Below are positions 7,851-17,138 of a DNA stretch of 64,000 bases, one piece after another (position 1 is the first letter of the stretch; every line of letters starts with the position of its first letter). This DNA is from JAHJQZ01 sp963676075 (GTDB lineage: Bacteria; Pseudomonadota; Alphaproteobacteria; Rhizobiales; Devosiaceae), in assembly GCA_963676075.2 (NCBI GenBank), contig CAXXNZ010000011.1:186001-250000 (forward strand), read 5' to 3'. A program made the position numbers and the translations under genes. The notes beneath the pieces were generated by a model that was not told where the DNA came from, made no database searches, and was given only the letters and a program-made list of their open reading frames with translations.

Positions 7851-9415
7851 GTGATCTGCCAGTCTCGGGCGATGTGAAGCGCCAGCCTGCGTGTGTCGGC
7901 GGAATGGCCCTGGCTGTGCGGCGAACAGGCGTCGGGCAGGTGGAAAACGATCAGCCCATTGCCGCCAAGGGTTTCCAGGGGACGCACAACCAGCGACAGC
8001 TCGAGATCACCTCGATGCGCCGGCTGCACGATCCGCAAGGGTCTGGCGCCGCCGGACGCGACAATCCGGCTTCGCATCGCGGCGGGAAACGCCGTTGCAT
8101 TGATTCTCACCGGGGCCCCGGCCGCTTGCTCCGGGGTCAGAGGGACGGACATGGCGGCGAGGGTCGCGTTCGTCCAGGTCCCTGCGGCCTCGGGCCATGA
8201 GAACCCGTCGAGGAACCGGGGATGTGCCTTGGGCGGCATTCGGTATCGGCGCGCCGTCGCTCGCCAGATGCCCCCGATTGCCGCTCCGCCGAAACCCAGC
8301 GCCCGCAATGCGGCAATCGATAGCGAGGCCGGCTTGCGGCCGGGTTCGTTTCGATGCCGGTTGTGAGCCCAGTTGCCGAGGAACCAGTCCTGAAGGGGCG
8401 TTCGGTCGCCCGGATCTCTGGAGCGAATGCCAAGTTCGAGCTGGCTGAAACGGAATGAGGGCGTTTTCCCTGGATTGGTGATCGACCGGGGAAATTCGAG
8501 GCCGCAACCGCCGCGTAAAACCTCGAAATAGGCTGCGGCGACGGCCTCAAGTCCATAACGATGCAACAGCTTGTGAAGCAGGGACCAGTCGATTGTTGCG
8601 GACCTGTCGGACAGCAGGAAATAGCCCTCGTTGAGGCGTGACAGAACTTCGGCGTGGTCCCAGGACTCGCAGCGGGCAATGGAGGTGAACAGGTGATGGG
8701 CCATGCCGGGCACCTGGACCGGACGCCCTTGCACGGTCCGGGTCTCCGCTCCCACGAAGAGCTCGGCCGTCAGCGCGGGATCGTGGATTGCAGGCAGGGC
8801 GCGCCAGTGCAGATCGATCTCGTTCGCGCTGCCCGCGAGCTGAATGGGAATGCCGGCGGTGGGGCTCTGCTGGAGCCCGTCGTCGAGATGGGCAAAATCA
8901 TATCCGGGAAACGGTGAAAAGCCGCGCGCAACGAGCTGCGCGCGCACGTCGCCGATCTTTTCCGGCTCTACCAGCACGTCATAGTCGCCGACGACGCGCC
9001 GCGCCGCAGCTTCGGGGGTGCGGGCAATCAAGGCCGCGCCCTTGAGCAAAAGCGCCCGCGATCCGGACGCTTGGATGGCGTCCAACGCCACGAAGAGCTG
9101 ATTGAGCTTCAAGGTATTGGCGGCCCAGATGTGCCGCTCGATGCCCTTCAGCCTTTCGAGATCCGAGTCGCGGATGCCTTCGCGCCGGACCAGGCGCACC
9201 AGCAAGGGTACAATGCGGTAGGCTCCGCCCTCGATGTCGTCGAGCCGGACGTTTTCGCGCCAGGCTTCAAAAGCCCGCACGCAAGCGGGGCCCGTTGTCG
9301 AGATCGCTCTCAGAAGCAGGAAATCCTCGGACCGGATGAGCGCGTTCGGGCGGCCGGCGGGTAAAACGTCACTCATATGGTCAAGAAAAACTGCGTCCAT
9401 GAAAACTGACATCAT
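7847..9415 (-). CDS. NTP_transf_5-like nucleotidyltransferase
   Basis: A 522-residue protein whose middle carries the nucleotidyltransferase signature of the uncharacterised NTP_transf_5 family: ALLLKGAALIAR (residues 121-132), then VVGDYDVLVEP (141-151) with the two metal-binding Asp residues, and EIDLHWRAL further on. Family members occur beside PqqD and HPr-kinase-like genes, and one type modifies lasso peptides; others sit in capsule loci. The C-terminal 200 residues have no family I recognise. The start is uncertain: ATG 9415, 9412, 9400 and 9376 are all in frame and none has a strong ribosome site. It faces the PqqD/HPrK/GT2 unit and probably works with it. Confidence 0.7.
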   Translation of the reverse strand: MMSVFMDAVFLDHMSDVLPAGRPNALIRSEDFLLLRAISTTGPACVRAFEAWRENVRLDDIEGGAYRIVPLLVRLVRREGIRDSDLERLKGIERHIWAANTLKLNQLFVALDAIQASGSRALLLKGAALIARTPEAAARRVVGDYDVLVEPEKIGDVRAQLVARGFSPFPGYDFAHLDDGLQQSPTAGIPIQLAGSANEIDLHWRALPAIHDPALTAELFVGAETRTVQGRPVQVPGMAHHLFTSIARCESWDHAEVLSRLNEGYFLLSDRSATIDWSLLHKLLHRYGLEAVAAAYFEVLRGGCGLEFPRSITNPGKTPSFRFSQLELGIRSRDPGDRTPLQDWFLGNWAHNRHRNEPGRKPASLSIAALRALGFGGAAIGGIWRATARRYRMPPKAHPRFLDGFSWPEAAGTWTNATLAAMSVPLTPEQAAGAPVRINATAFPAAMRSRIVASGGARPLRIVQPAHRGDLELSLVVRPLETLGGNGLIVFHLPDACSPHSQGHSADTRRLALHIARDWQIT

Positions 9416-9709
9416 GGTAGGAGAAATCGTCGCTCAGAAAAAGGGCATCGAGGTGCCGGGGACATGCGCACAGGGTACCTGGTAGTCAAACCGGCGGCGA
9501 ACGCCGTGCACGGTTTGAAGGCTGGGTAAACCTCTGAGGATCGCGTAACGGAATCGGTGGGACTGCTTGGCGCGCCACAGGCAAGCCTGCTCGCAAAAAC
9601 CTGAGCCCACCGCGCCATGGACCCCGACCGAGTCATGCACTAACACTTTGACAACTGGTGTCTCGAGTTCGGGCGCCGCAATCGGGTTTGGGCGGCAAAG
9701 AGATTCGCA
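9416..9709. other. Intergenic region between divergent nucleotidyltransferase and UXS genes
   Basis: No convincing gene on either strand. It should hold the promoters for both flanking genes, but I see no clear -35/-10 pair. Confidence 0.4.
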
Positions 9710-10639
9710 ATGGATAGAGTTCTGGTCACCGGCGGCGCCGGCTTTCTGGGTTCGCATCTTTGCGATCGTCTCGTGGCGCGCGGCGAAGACGTGTTGTGCG
9801 TCGACAACTTCTTCACCGGCTCGAAACAAAACATCCGGCACCTGCTCGACAATCCCTATTTCGAGCTGATGCGTCACGATGTGACGTTTCCCCTCTATGT
9901 CGAGGTCGACCGGATCTACAATCTCGCCTGTCCGGCCTCGCCCGTTCACTACCAGTACGACCCCATCCAGACGACCAAGACGAGCGTGCATGGCGCCATC
10001 AACATGCTCGGCCTGGCCAAGCGGGTGAAGGCGCGCATTTTGCAGGCCTCTACCTCGGAGGTCTATGGCGACCCAGAAGTGCATCCGCAGACCGAGGACT
10101 ATTGGGGTCGGGTCAATCCCATCGGCCCGCGTAGCTGCTACGACGAGGGCAAGCGCTGCGCGGAGACCCTGTTTTTCGACTATCACCGCCAGCTCGACCT
10201 CGAAATCAAGGTCTTGCGGATATTCAACACCTACGGCCCGCGCATGGATCCGAAGGATGGTCGTGTCGTCAGCAATTTCATCGTCCAGGCTCTCAAAGGG
10301 GAGCCGATCAGCATCTATGGGGACGGACTGCAAACGCGGAGCTTTTGCTATGTCGACGATTTGATCGACGGCATGCTGCTGATGATGGACAGCCCTGCCA
10401 CGTTCACCGGTCCGGTCAATATCGGCAATGCAGGAGAGTTCACCATGCTCGAACTTGCCGAGACGGTGCTACGTCTGACCGGCAGTAGCTCGAGGATTGA
10501 TTTCCTGCCGTTGCCGCAGGACGATCCAAGGCAACGCCAGCCCGACATTTCGCTGGCCAAGTCTGTGCTGAACTGGGAACCGAAGGTGTCGCTTGAAGAC
10601 GGTCTTTCTGAAACTATCCGCTACTTCAAAAGCTTATGA
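9710..10639 (+). CDS. UDP-glucuronate decarboxylase (UDP-xylose synthase)
   Basis: A 309-residue extended short-chain dehydrogenase that converts UDP-glucuronate to UDP-xylose with tightly bound NAD. The Rossmann motif GGAGFLG lies at residues 7-13. The catalytic region shows STSEVYGDP (Ser/Thr) and the YxxxK pair in SCYDEGKRC. The family-specific NLACPASPVHYQYDPIQT and RIFNTYGPRM are both present, which separates it from UDP-glucose epimerases and dehydratases. The length is typical of bacterial UXS. It supplies UDP-xylose for the neighbouring glycosyltransferases, which is the best hint to the composition of the glycan. The start follows AAAGAGA. Confidence 0.9.
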   Translation: MDRVLVTGGAGFLGSHLCDRLVARGEDVLCVDNFFTGSKQNIRHLLDNPYFELMRHDVTFPLYVEVDRIYNLACPASPVHYQYDPIQTTKTSVHGAINMLGLAKRVKARILQASTSEVYGDPEVHPQTEDYWGRVNPIGPRSCYDEGKRCAETLFFDYHRQLDLEIKVLRIFNTYGPRMDPKDGRVVSNFIVQALKGEPISIYGDGLQTRSFCYVDDLIDGMLLMMDSPATFTGPVNIGNAGEFTMLELAETVLRLTGSSSRIDFLPLPQDDPRQRQPDISLAKSVLNWEPKVSLEDGLSETIRYFKSL

Positions 10640-10777
10640 GCATGAGATTGGGAAATCGTCGTCGGCCTGCCAACGCCCGATGCCATGAAGGACTGGCTGT
10701 CCGGCCTTTCTGCCGATGGGCGGGAGGCCGCGCCATTGTCGAAGCGGGCGCGGTCCACAAGCATAGGGTCGATCGAA

Positions 10778-11719
10778 ATGACCGGTGAGCCTTCTCACGT
10801 CGTCGTCACGCCAGTCTACGAAGACGCAGAGGCTTCGGCGCGGCTTTTTCGCGAACTGCACGAGGTGCTCGGGCCAGACGTTTTCATTGTTGCGGTCGAC
10901 GACGGTTCGGTGCGCCAGAGGATCGATCCCGTCAGCATTTCCGGCGCGCATCTTGACGGCGTCGTCTTGCGTCTTCGCCGCAATGTCGGGCACCAGCGTG
11001 CCATCGCAGTCGGGATCGACTATGTCGCACGGCACATGCCCCACGCGGTCTGCATCGTCATGGATTCAGACGGGGAGGACCTGCCACAGACCGTGCCGGA
11101 TTTGCTTGCCGCCCTCGAGGACGTCGAGGTCGACGTGGCTGTGGCGACGCGCAAGAGTCGGATCGAAACTCTCAGGTTCAAACTCTTCTACCTCGTCTAC
11201 AAGCTGCTGTTCTTGATGTTGACGGGTCGGGGCATCAGCTTCGGAAACTTCATGGCGATGAAACCGGCGGCGACGAAACGACTGGCGGCAATGCACGAAC
11301 TGGGCGTTCATCTCGCCGGCGCTGTCCTTGTCTCGAAGCTTCGCGTCAGCCGACTGCCGATAGACCGCGGCCCGCGATATGCCGGCAAGAGCAAGATGAA
11401 CTTTGCCGGCCTTGTCCTGCACGGATTCCAGGCCTTGATGGTCTTTGCCGAATACGTGCTGGTGCGGGTGACCATTGCATGCGCCTTCATTGCCGCCGCC
11501 GCGGTCCTCGGGATCGTCACGTCGGTTCTGCTCAAATTCCTCGGGCTGGCGACACCGGGGTGGTTTTCCACCGCGCTCGGCATTCTGGTACTGGTGTTGT
11601 TCCAGACAGGCGTACTAACGATGATGAGCCTGATGTTGGCCGGCGTCGTCAAGGGCAACCAGCTCTATCACAACGACTACAGCGCCCTGGTCGACGAGGT
11701 TTTGGTCGCGCATGACTAA
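10778..11719 (+). CDS. GtrB-like polyprenyl-phosphate glycosyltransferase
   Basis: A GT2 enzyme of the dolichol-phosphate-sugar synthase type, 313 residues from the chosen start. The catalytic domain begins HVVVTPVYEDAEAS, has NVGHQRAIAVG and the DxD-like VMDSDGEDLPQ. The C-terminus has two hydrophobic segments (AFIAAAAVLGIVTSVLL and LGILVLVLFQTGVLTMMSL), as in GtrB. It would load a sugar on undecaprenyl phosphate at the inner face of the membrane. The open frame extends to ATG 10685, but ATG 10778 fits the family start and follows AGGG. It overlaps the GtrA-like gene by 8 bases, a classic GtrB/GtrA pair. Confidence 0.8.
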   Translation: MTGEPSHVVVTPVYEDAEASARLFRELHEVLGPDVFIVAVDDGSVRQRIDPVSISGAHLDGVVLRLRRNVGHQRAIAVGIDYVARHMPHAVCIVMDSDGEDLPQTVPDLLAALEDVEVDVAVATRKSRIETLRFKLFYLVYKLLFLMLTGRGISFGNFMAMKPAATKRLAAMHELGVHLAGAVLVSKLRVSRLPIDRGPRYAGKSKMNFAGLVLHGFQALMVFAEYVLVRVTIACAFIAAAAVLGIVTSVLLKFLGLATPGWFSTALGILVLVLFQTGVLTMMSLMLAGVVKGNQLYHNDYSALVDEVLVAHD

Positions 11720-12116
11720 TCTTGTTCACACTGACGGGCGTGCCAACGAAGCCATCCGCTATGTCTTTAACGGCCTTGTGGCGACGGGCGCTCACTTTGC
11801 AGTTCTGACCATCGGCATCCAGGTCCTGCATATTCCGCTGGCAGCCGTGGCCAATCTCTTCGCCGCCATCGTCGGCATTACCGTGTCATTTCTCGGCAGT
11901 CGCTATTTCGTCTTTCGTGGCCACACCCGGTCCATACTCGTACAGGCGACGAGCTTTGTCGGGCTTTATGCCATCATCGCGCTACTGCATGCGGGAGTTC
12001 TGTTCGTTCTCACCGACATGTTGGGAATCGACTTCCGAATTGGCTTTCTCGTGGCGACTGGGCTGCAGGTACTCGTGAGCTATCTGGGCAACCGAAAAAT
12101 CGTGTTCTCGAAATGA
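11712..12116 (+). CDS. GtrA-like membrane protein
   Basis: A 134-residue protein with four hydrophobic helices, starting with IRYVFNGLVATGAHFAVL and ending YLGNRKIVF, the family hallmark (an Asn-Arg-x-x-x-Phe end to the last helix, repeated earlier as GSRYFVFR). GtrA proteins are thought to flip undecaprenyl-phosphate-linked sugar across the inner membrane. The gene overlaps the GtrB-like gene and is overlapped by the next gene through ATGA, so the three are translated together. Confidence 0.85.
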   Translation: MTNLVHTDGRANEAIRYVFNGLVATGAHFAVLTIGIQVLHIPLAAVANLFAAIVGITVSFLGSRYFVFRGHTRSILVQATSFVGLYAIIALLHAGVLFVLTDMLGIDFRIGFLVATGLQVLVSYLGNRKIVFSK

Positions 12117-12721
12117 AGCTGATCAAGGCCATCGGGCTGACGCTCCTCTACATCGCACTGCTGCTGACGATATACGTGGCGCATGCTCGCTACTTCCCAG
12201 TCGACGTGGTGCTTTATTCCGCGGTGATCGACGCGGTTCTTGCGGCACTTGTGCTTGTCGCACTCGTTGTCCTGCTGCCTCCGCTGCGACGCAGCTTTTC
12301 CGGTTTCGAATACGTGCTGCTGGTCACGATCTGGATGCTGGGCGGCTATGCTTTCGCCATTTCGGGACCGACATTGCTCGACCGCTCGCTGTCCTTCTAC
12401 ATTCTCGAGAAACTGCAGCAACGCGGCGGCGGCATCAGGCAGGACCAGATCGGAACGGTCTTCGTGAAGGAATACATGCCGGAATTCAGACTCGTCGACG
12501 TGCGACTGACCGAACAGGTGCGATCGGGCACCGTCGTCATAAAGGACGGCTGTGTGGAACTAACGGCCAAGGGAAAGATGCTCGCCAGTGTCAGCCTTTT
12601 CCTCCGCCACAATTTTCTGCCGCGCAAGCGCCTGCTGATGGGCACATATTCGGACACCCTTGTCGATCCCTATGCCGACAGCCCGACCGGGCCGCAAGGC
12701 TACGAGTGTCATGCCGACTAG
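12113..12721 (+). CDS. Membrane protein of unknown function in the GtrA/GtrB operon
   Basis: I do not recognise this 202-residue protein. It has three hydrophobic segments: residues 5-24, 33-60 and 65-85. A mostly soluble C-terminal half follows, with several Lys and Arg and an LTEQVRSGTVVIKDGCVELT stretch that looks like beta strands. By topology the soluble part could face the periplasm. ATG overlaps the GtrA-like stop by 4 bases, and its own 3' end overlaps the start of the next polytopic protein. The context suggests a role in moving or attaching the lipid-linked sugar, but that is a guess from position only. Confidence 0.65.
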   Translation: MKLIKAIGLTLLYIALLLTIYVAHARYFPVDVVLYSAVIDAVLAALVLVALVVLLPPLRRSFSGFEYVLLVTIWMLGGYAFAISGPTLLDRSLSFYILEKLQQRGGGIRQDQIGTVFVKEYMPEFRLVDVRLTEQVRSGTVVIKDGCVELTAKGKMLASVSLFLRHNFLPRKRLLMGTYSDTLVDPYADSPTGPQGYECHAD

Positions 12722-14852
12722 GGGCGAGGACATGCCGCGTCCGCATCGCAGAAGACCCATAATAGAGATGCCCTTGCCAACACCCGTCATCTCCGGCCGG
12801 AAACGACCAAGTTCGGTCGCTGTCGCCACCATCGCGCCGATTGTTCTGCTGGCGCTCGCGGCAGTCACCTTTTTCTGGCCCCTGCTTTCAGGCACGCGCG
12901 ACGTGCCGGGCAATCTGGGGGATGCGCGCTTCAATATCTTTGTTCTCGAACACGTTTTCCGCTGGCTGACCGGCGCGGAAGCGTCGCTATTGTCGCCAGG
13001 GATATTTTTCCCCTATCCGCTGACGCTTGCTTTCAGCGACATGCATTTTGGCACCGAGCTTTTCTACGCGGCTTTCCGCGTGCTCGGTCTCGATCCCTAT
13101 GATGCCTTCAAGGGCTGGGTCGCCTTCGGCTATGTCCTGACATTTCTCGCGGGTTATTGGGTTTTTCTGCGCATGACAGGGGCACCCTGGCTCTCCGCCA
13201 TCGGTGCCTTCGCCTTTGCCTTCAGCCTGCCGTCCTTGGCCCAGCTGAGCCACGCCCAGCTGACGTACCGGGTTGGGGTTCCGTTTGCCTGTCTTTTCGC
13301 CGCCCGCTATGCCGAGCGCAAATTGCCGAGCGATCTCTACGGGCTTGTCGCGGCGATTTCGCTGCAGATGCTGATCAATGTTTACCTCGGCTTTTATGCC
13401 CTCATGATTGCGCTTGCCGTATTCTTGGCCGGTCTCATCGTGCGCCAGCCACGTGATCTTCGCGCACCATTCGCATTGCTCGGCAGTTTCGTCGGCAATA
13501 TGCGCATGCGCCATAATCATCCGCCTCGGCGCGTTGTCCTCACCATCGTCCTTTTCGTGGCGGCATTGGCGATGCTCGGTGTCCATTTCTATGCCGGGCA
13601 TCTTTACAAATTCGGGCGGTCCTGGTCCGACATCGCGAGCATGGTGCCGCGTCCGTGGTCCTATCTGCTTATGGATAGACTCGATTACTGGGCGCCTATC
13701 TCCCGGGCACTTCCAGACATACCGGTTCGTGGCGAGCACCAGCTCTTTCTCGGCCTGCCGGTCGCCTTGGGGTTCCTTCTGGTGGGTGCGGCGAGCATTC
13801 TTCGTCCTGCGTGGACATCCCCTGGAGTGTGCGTTCAACTGCTCGCGACGCTCATCACCCTTGCCGTGATGACGATGGTCGGACCGCTGACGCTCTACAT
13901 GTTCATCGCCCAGCTGCCGGGTTTCTCTGCCTTGCGCGCTGCCACGCGATTCGGGTTGGTCGGTGCGTTCACCGTTATTGCGACGAGTGTGCTGTTCCTC
14001 GCCCAAACCAGAATGCATGGCCAGTGGAAGACGACCGTTGCTGCCGGATTCGTCGCGTTTATGGCGTTCGATCTCATGCAGTTTGCGCTGCCAAGATTCT
14101 CTGGATCGGACGCACGGCAACGCGTTGCGGCCATCACGACGCTTGTCGCCTCGTCGTCGCTCGCTGACCGGAGCGTTTTGGCCTTTGTCGGCGCTTCAGC
14201 GGACACGCCGTATATCGATCAGCTCGACGCGATGCTCGCGGCCCAATCCCTCGGAATCCCGACGTTCAACGGCTATTCGGGAAATTTTGTACCCGGCCAT
14301 CGGCTGAAATCGTCGTGTGACGGCTTCAAGTCGCAGCTGCAAGGCTATGCAGTTTGGGCAAATCGCAATGGTTATCCGGAACTTGCCGACATCGACTACG
14401 AGCCGCTGGTGATCGGAACCAAGACTTGCGATTTGCTGGAGGTTCAGAACATCCCGGTGATCATCGATCAGCCGCTTACGCCGGAGGAAACGGCGCAGCA
14501 TCTCTCTCTCGCCAATCCGCTGATCGCACGCAGGGGCGACATGCTCACTGTCACGATCATGCTACACAACGGTGCGGAAAAGGCGGTGGCTACCCAGGGC
14601 ACCAATCCCTTGCGTCTGGCTTGGCGGTTTCCTGAAGACTTCCAGTCCGTTCGCGCCGGTTGGGACAGCCACCCTCGGGTCGAGATTGGCAGCAATCTTG
14701 AACCCGGCGAGACACGCAATATCTCTTTCGACGTCCCCCTCAATCCAAACGATCAGCACCACCGACTTCAGGTGACCTTCGTCGAGGAGTACCGTTTCTG
14801 GGCGCACGACCTTGGCGTCATGCCACTCGAAATCCCTCTGGTCGAACCATAG
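12711..14852 (+). CDS. Large polytopic membrane protein, probable GT-C glycosyltransferase
   Basis: About 713 residues, with at least ten hydrophobic helices over the first 460 residues, then a soluble periplasmic domain of about 240 residues ending in beta-rich sequence (LQVTFVEEYRFWAHDLGVMP). The first extracytoplasmic loop has PGNLGDARFNIFVLEHVFRW; an Asp in this loop (LGDARFN) fits GT-C enzymes that use polyprenyl-phosphate sugars. Third in line after GtrB and GtrA, this is where the serotype-specific transferase of Gtr systems lies. I chose ATG 12711, overlapping the previous gene by 11 bases; ATG 12732 and 12768 are alternatives. The family assignment is by topology and context, not by a firm motif. 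Confidence 0.65.
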   Translation: MPTRGEDMPRPHRRRPIIEMPLPTPVISGRKRPSSVAVATIAPIVLLALAAVTFFWPLLSGTRDVPGNLGDARFNIFVLEHVFRWLTGAEASLLSPGIFFPYPLTLAFSDMHFGTELFYAAFRVLGLDPYDAFKGWVAFGYVLTFLAGYWVFLRMTGAPWLSAIGAFAFAFSLPSLAQLSHAQLTYRVGVPFACLFAARYAERKLPSDLYGLVAAISLQMLINVYLGFYALMIALAVFLAGLIVRQPRDLRAPFALLGSFVGNMRMRHNHPPRRVVLTIVLFVAALAMLGVHFYAGHLYKFGRSWSDIASMVPRPWSYLLMDRLDYWAPISRALPDIPVRGEHQLFLGLPVALGFLLVGAASILRPAWTSPGVCVQLLATLITLAVMTMVGPLTLYMFIAQLPGFSALRAATRFGLVGAFTVIATSVLFLAQTRMHGQWKTTVAAGFVAFMAFDLMQFALPRFSGSDARQRVAAITTLVASSSLADRSVLAFVGASADTPYIDQLDAMLAAQSLGIPTFNGYSGNFVPGHRLKSSCDGFKSQLQGYAVWANRNGYPELADIDYEPLVIGTKTCDLLEVQNIPVIIDQPLTPEETAQHLSLANPLIARRGDMLTVTIMLHNGAEKAVATQGTNPLRLAWRFPEDFQSVRAGWDSHPRVEIGSNLEPGETRNISFDVPLNPNDQHHRLQVTFVEEYRFWAHDLGVMPLEIPLVEP

Positions 14853-14864
14853 TGTGCTTGGCGA

Positions 14865-16394
14865 CTACGTTTGCCTTGGAGCCTCGGTTTCGAAGAAACG
14901 CTCCCATTGTGGCGCGACGGCGCCGCGCAGATACTTCGCGCCAGTCTTGGCGCCCGTTCTGCGCAGTTTCTCGCGCAGGCTTTCGGCGTCCGGCGCAATG
15001 AGTTTGCCGATGGCGTCGGCGGCGGCGCGTGGCGAATAGGGATCGAAATAGACGCAGGCGTCGCCATAAACCTCTCTGTGAACCGGAATTTCGGAAGCGG
15101 CAACAACGCCTCCTGACAACATGGCCTCAATACCGCTCAGATCGAATCCCTCGGTGATCGAAGGGCAGATGACAGCGGCAGCATTGGCATAAAGCGTGCG
15201 CAGGCTGGCGGCCGGAACGCCAGACAGGTTGAACAGTTGGCCGCGGGCCTGGTGGCCGTGCATGATTTCTGTCGTGCTGTCGGATCCCCAGCCGGGACGG
15301 CCGACCAGCACGAGTTTCAGATCGTGTTCAAGTTCTCCACGAAGCATGCGCCACGCCGAAATCAGCCTTTTGTGATTCTTTCGGGGCTCGAGTGTCGACA
15401 CCACCAGCAGATAGCGGAAGTCGGGCTTCGGCAGATGCTCGTCGTAGAAGCGCTCGCGCTCGACCGCGGAGCCAAATTCCGGCTCGGTCGTCTTTTCGAT
15501 GCTGGCGCGAACGATGTCGGAGGTGCGCTCGGCAATCGTCGGCGTCCTGGTGAATTCGTCTGAAACGACGCAGGGAATGACGTGGGTCTGTGCCTCCCGT
15601 TCGGGGAACATGCCCAAAAGCTCGTGGCGGCTATTTTCCGAATTGCAGACGAATTGCGCACCATCGCGTAGGTTGGACTTGAGCGAGTGGTAATGCGTGA
15701 ACAGGTGCCAGTAGGGATTTTGAATGGTGTGCGGGTAGTAGACCGGAATGGCGTCGTGATAGCGCACGACGAGCTTGGTTTGCCTGTCCAGCCGCGCCGG
15801 CCAGGGCGTTTGCGTCAACATCATGTCAAAATCCTGTGCGTTCATGCGCGTATATTTCGGCGACATGAACGGTCGCGGAGCGGCCCTGTGCATGATGTTC
15901 CAGCCGGGCCGGATAATCGCGAACTTGTTTTGGCTGAGCGCTTCGCGCTCCGATGCCGACAGCGAGTTCGCCAGATAGTTGGTCCATACGAAGTCGAAAA
16001 AAGGCTCGGTGTTCAGCGGATAGGTTTTGATCCCGATGTCGAACAGATTGGCGATCTTAAGTGCCGCTACACGAGCAATTTGATCGACTCCGGCGGCGGC
16101 GCTCTGAACAATTCTCAAGGCTCGACTCGTGCTCTGGACGCGCGGCATGTCGGCCAGTAGCAAGATTGTTCGCGCCTCCCGAAACAGCGCATCCGTTTGA
16201 GCAGAACGCCCACGTGTACTGCGCGGCTTGGGCAGCGTATTGTTGTTGCTGTTGAGCAGACCGGTGATTTCGAGCCCGTCTTGCGCCATCAGCATGGCAT
16301 AGAGCAAGCGGGTCTCCTGCGGAATCCCAGCAAATCCGTCTGCGGCCGGGCGCAGTTCAAACAACAGGCGGAAAGGTTTCTCAGCACTCAGCAT
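14865..16394 (-). CDS. Long GT4-type glycosyltransferase
   Basis: A 509-residue GT-B enzyme, longer than usual because of inserts in the N-terminal domain. The C-terminal domain is classic GT4: YLLVVSTLEPRKNHKRLISA, then LVGRPGWGSD, and the EX7E donor motif in ITEGFDLSGIEAMLSGGVV, with a final VYFDPYSPRAAADAI. Enzymes of this plan usually add mannose or rhamnose to exported glycans. Its start overlaps the end of the Wzt-type ATPase gene by 14 bases, so it is the last gene of a Wzm-Wzt-GT4 operon. It converges with the GT-C gene, 12 bases apart. Confidence 0.85.
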   Translation of the reverse strand: MLSAEKPFRLLFELRPAADGFAGIPQETRLLYAMLMAQDGLEITGLLNSNNNTLPKPRSTRGRSAQTDALFREARTILLLADMPRVQSTSRALRIVQSAAAGVDQIARVAALKIANLFDIGIKTYPLNTEPFFDFVWTNYLANSLSASEREALSQNKFAIIRPGWNIMHRAAPRPFMSPKYTRMNAQDFDMMLTQTPWPARLDRQTKLVVRYHDAIPVYYPHTIQNPYWHLFTHYHSLKSNLRDGAQFVCNSENSRHELLGMFPEREAQTHVIPCVVSDEFTRTPTIAERTSDIVRASIEKTTEPEFGSAVERERFYDEHLPKPDFRYLLVVSTLEPRKNHKRLISAWRMLRGELEHDLKLVLVGRPGWGSDSTTEIMHGHQARGQLFNLSGVPAASLRTLYANAAAVICPSITEGFDLSGIEAMLSGGVVAASEIPVHREVYGDACVYFDPYSPRAAADAIGKLIAPDAESLREKLRRTGAKTGAKYLRGAVAPQWERFFETEAPRQT

Positions 16395-17136
16395 TCGACG
16401 GCGGCTCGCTGTTTTCAGGTCCTAACATGGCCTCGTCCGAACAGAGCAGCCCATGCTCGAGCCGAATCTGCCTGTTGCACAGCGATTCAACCACTGTGTC
16501 GGAGTGGGTCGCCAAAACCAGGATATTGGCTTTCTCCACAAACGCCGTCATGCGTCTCTGGGCCCGCTCCTGGAAATCGGCGTCGCCCGTCGCGAAAACC
16601 TCATCTACCAACAGAATCTCGGGGTTTGTCGAAGTTGCAACCGCGAAGATCAGACGTGTGCTCATGCCCGACGAATATGTGTGGACTGGCATGGCGAGAA
16701 AATCGCCCAATTCAGTGAACGCTTCAATGTCGGAAATATTGGCTTCGGCCTCGGCTCGGCTGGTCCCGAGCATCATGCTCATGCGGATAATGTTATCGTA
16801 GCCGCTGAGTTCACGCTGCAGGCCTGCTCCCAGTTCGAACACGGTGGAGATGCGTCCCTCGGCTGAGATTTTGCCCCTGGTCGGCGTAAAAATGCCCGCA
16901 ATGGTACGTAAAAGCGTCGACTTGCCAGATCCGTTGTGACCGACAAGGCCCACTCGGTCGCCGTCCTTGAACTCAAGATTGAGGCCGTCCAGTGCGGCCA
17001 CCGTCTTTACGTGCCGCGAGACATTTGAAATTCGGCCTCCCGTACCGATGGCGATTAACCGGCTACGCAGCGAAAATGCTCCAGCACTGTAGATGGGGTA
17101 CTCTACGCTGACGTCGTCCAAAATAACCCGCGCCAT
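16381..17136 (-). CDS. Polysaccharide ABC exporter, ATPase subunit (Wzt/KpsT type)
   Basis: A 251-residue ABC ATPase. The chosen start MARVILDDVSVEYPIYS is the usual beginning of this family; an upstream in-frame start would lie inside the permease gene. It has Walker A VGHNGSGKST, the signature YSSGMSTRL, Walker B ILLVDEVFATGD and the H-loop ATHS. The YSSGM form of the signature and the VEYPIY start are typical of Wzt and KpsT. There is no C-terminal carbohydrate-binding extension as in O-antigen Wzt proteins of the O8/O9a type, so termination by cap recognition is not expected. The gene starts 2 bases after the permease stop. The pair would export the lipid-linked glycan. Confidence 0.9.
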   Translation of the reverse strand: MARVILDDVSVEYPIYSAGAFSLRSRLIAIGTGGRISNVSRHVKTVAALDGLNLEFKDGDRVGLVGHNGSGKSTLLRTIAGIFTPTRGKISAEGRISTVFELGAGLQRELSGYDNIIRMSMMLGTSRAEAEANISDIEAFTELGDFLAMPVHTYSSGMSTRLIFAVATSTNPEILLVDEVFATGDADFQERAQRRMTAFVEKANILVLATHSDTVVESLCNRQIRLEHGLLCSDEAMLGPENSEPPSNAEC

Positions 17137-17138
17137 TT

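Noticed and set aside
5067..9415. Full lasso-peptide or PQQ biosynthesis cluster
   Set aside because: No asparagine-synthetase-like cyclase, no transglutaminase-like protease, no radical-SAM PqqE, PqqA or PqqC found.
9434..10333. 300-codon open frame antisense to the UXS gene, possibly a lasso B2-type protein at its end
   Set aside because: It mirrors the strongly conserved UXS gene, and the part outside it shows no Cys-His-Asp transglutaminase pattern.
12987..14120. 377-codon open frame antisense to the polytopic GT-C-like gene
   Set aside because: Composition dominated by His, Arg, Gln and Glu, as expected from the reverse of hydrophobic helices.
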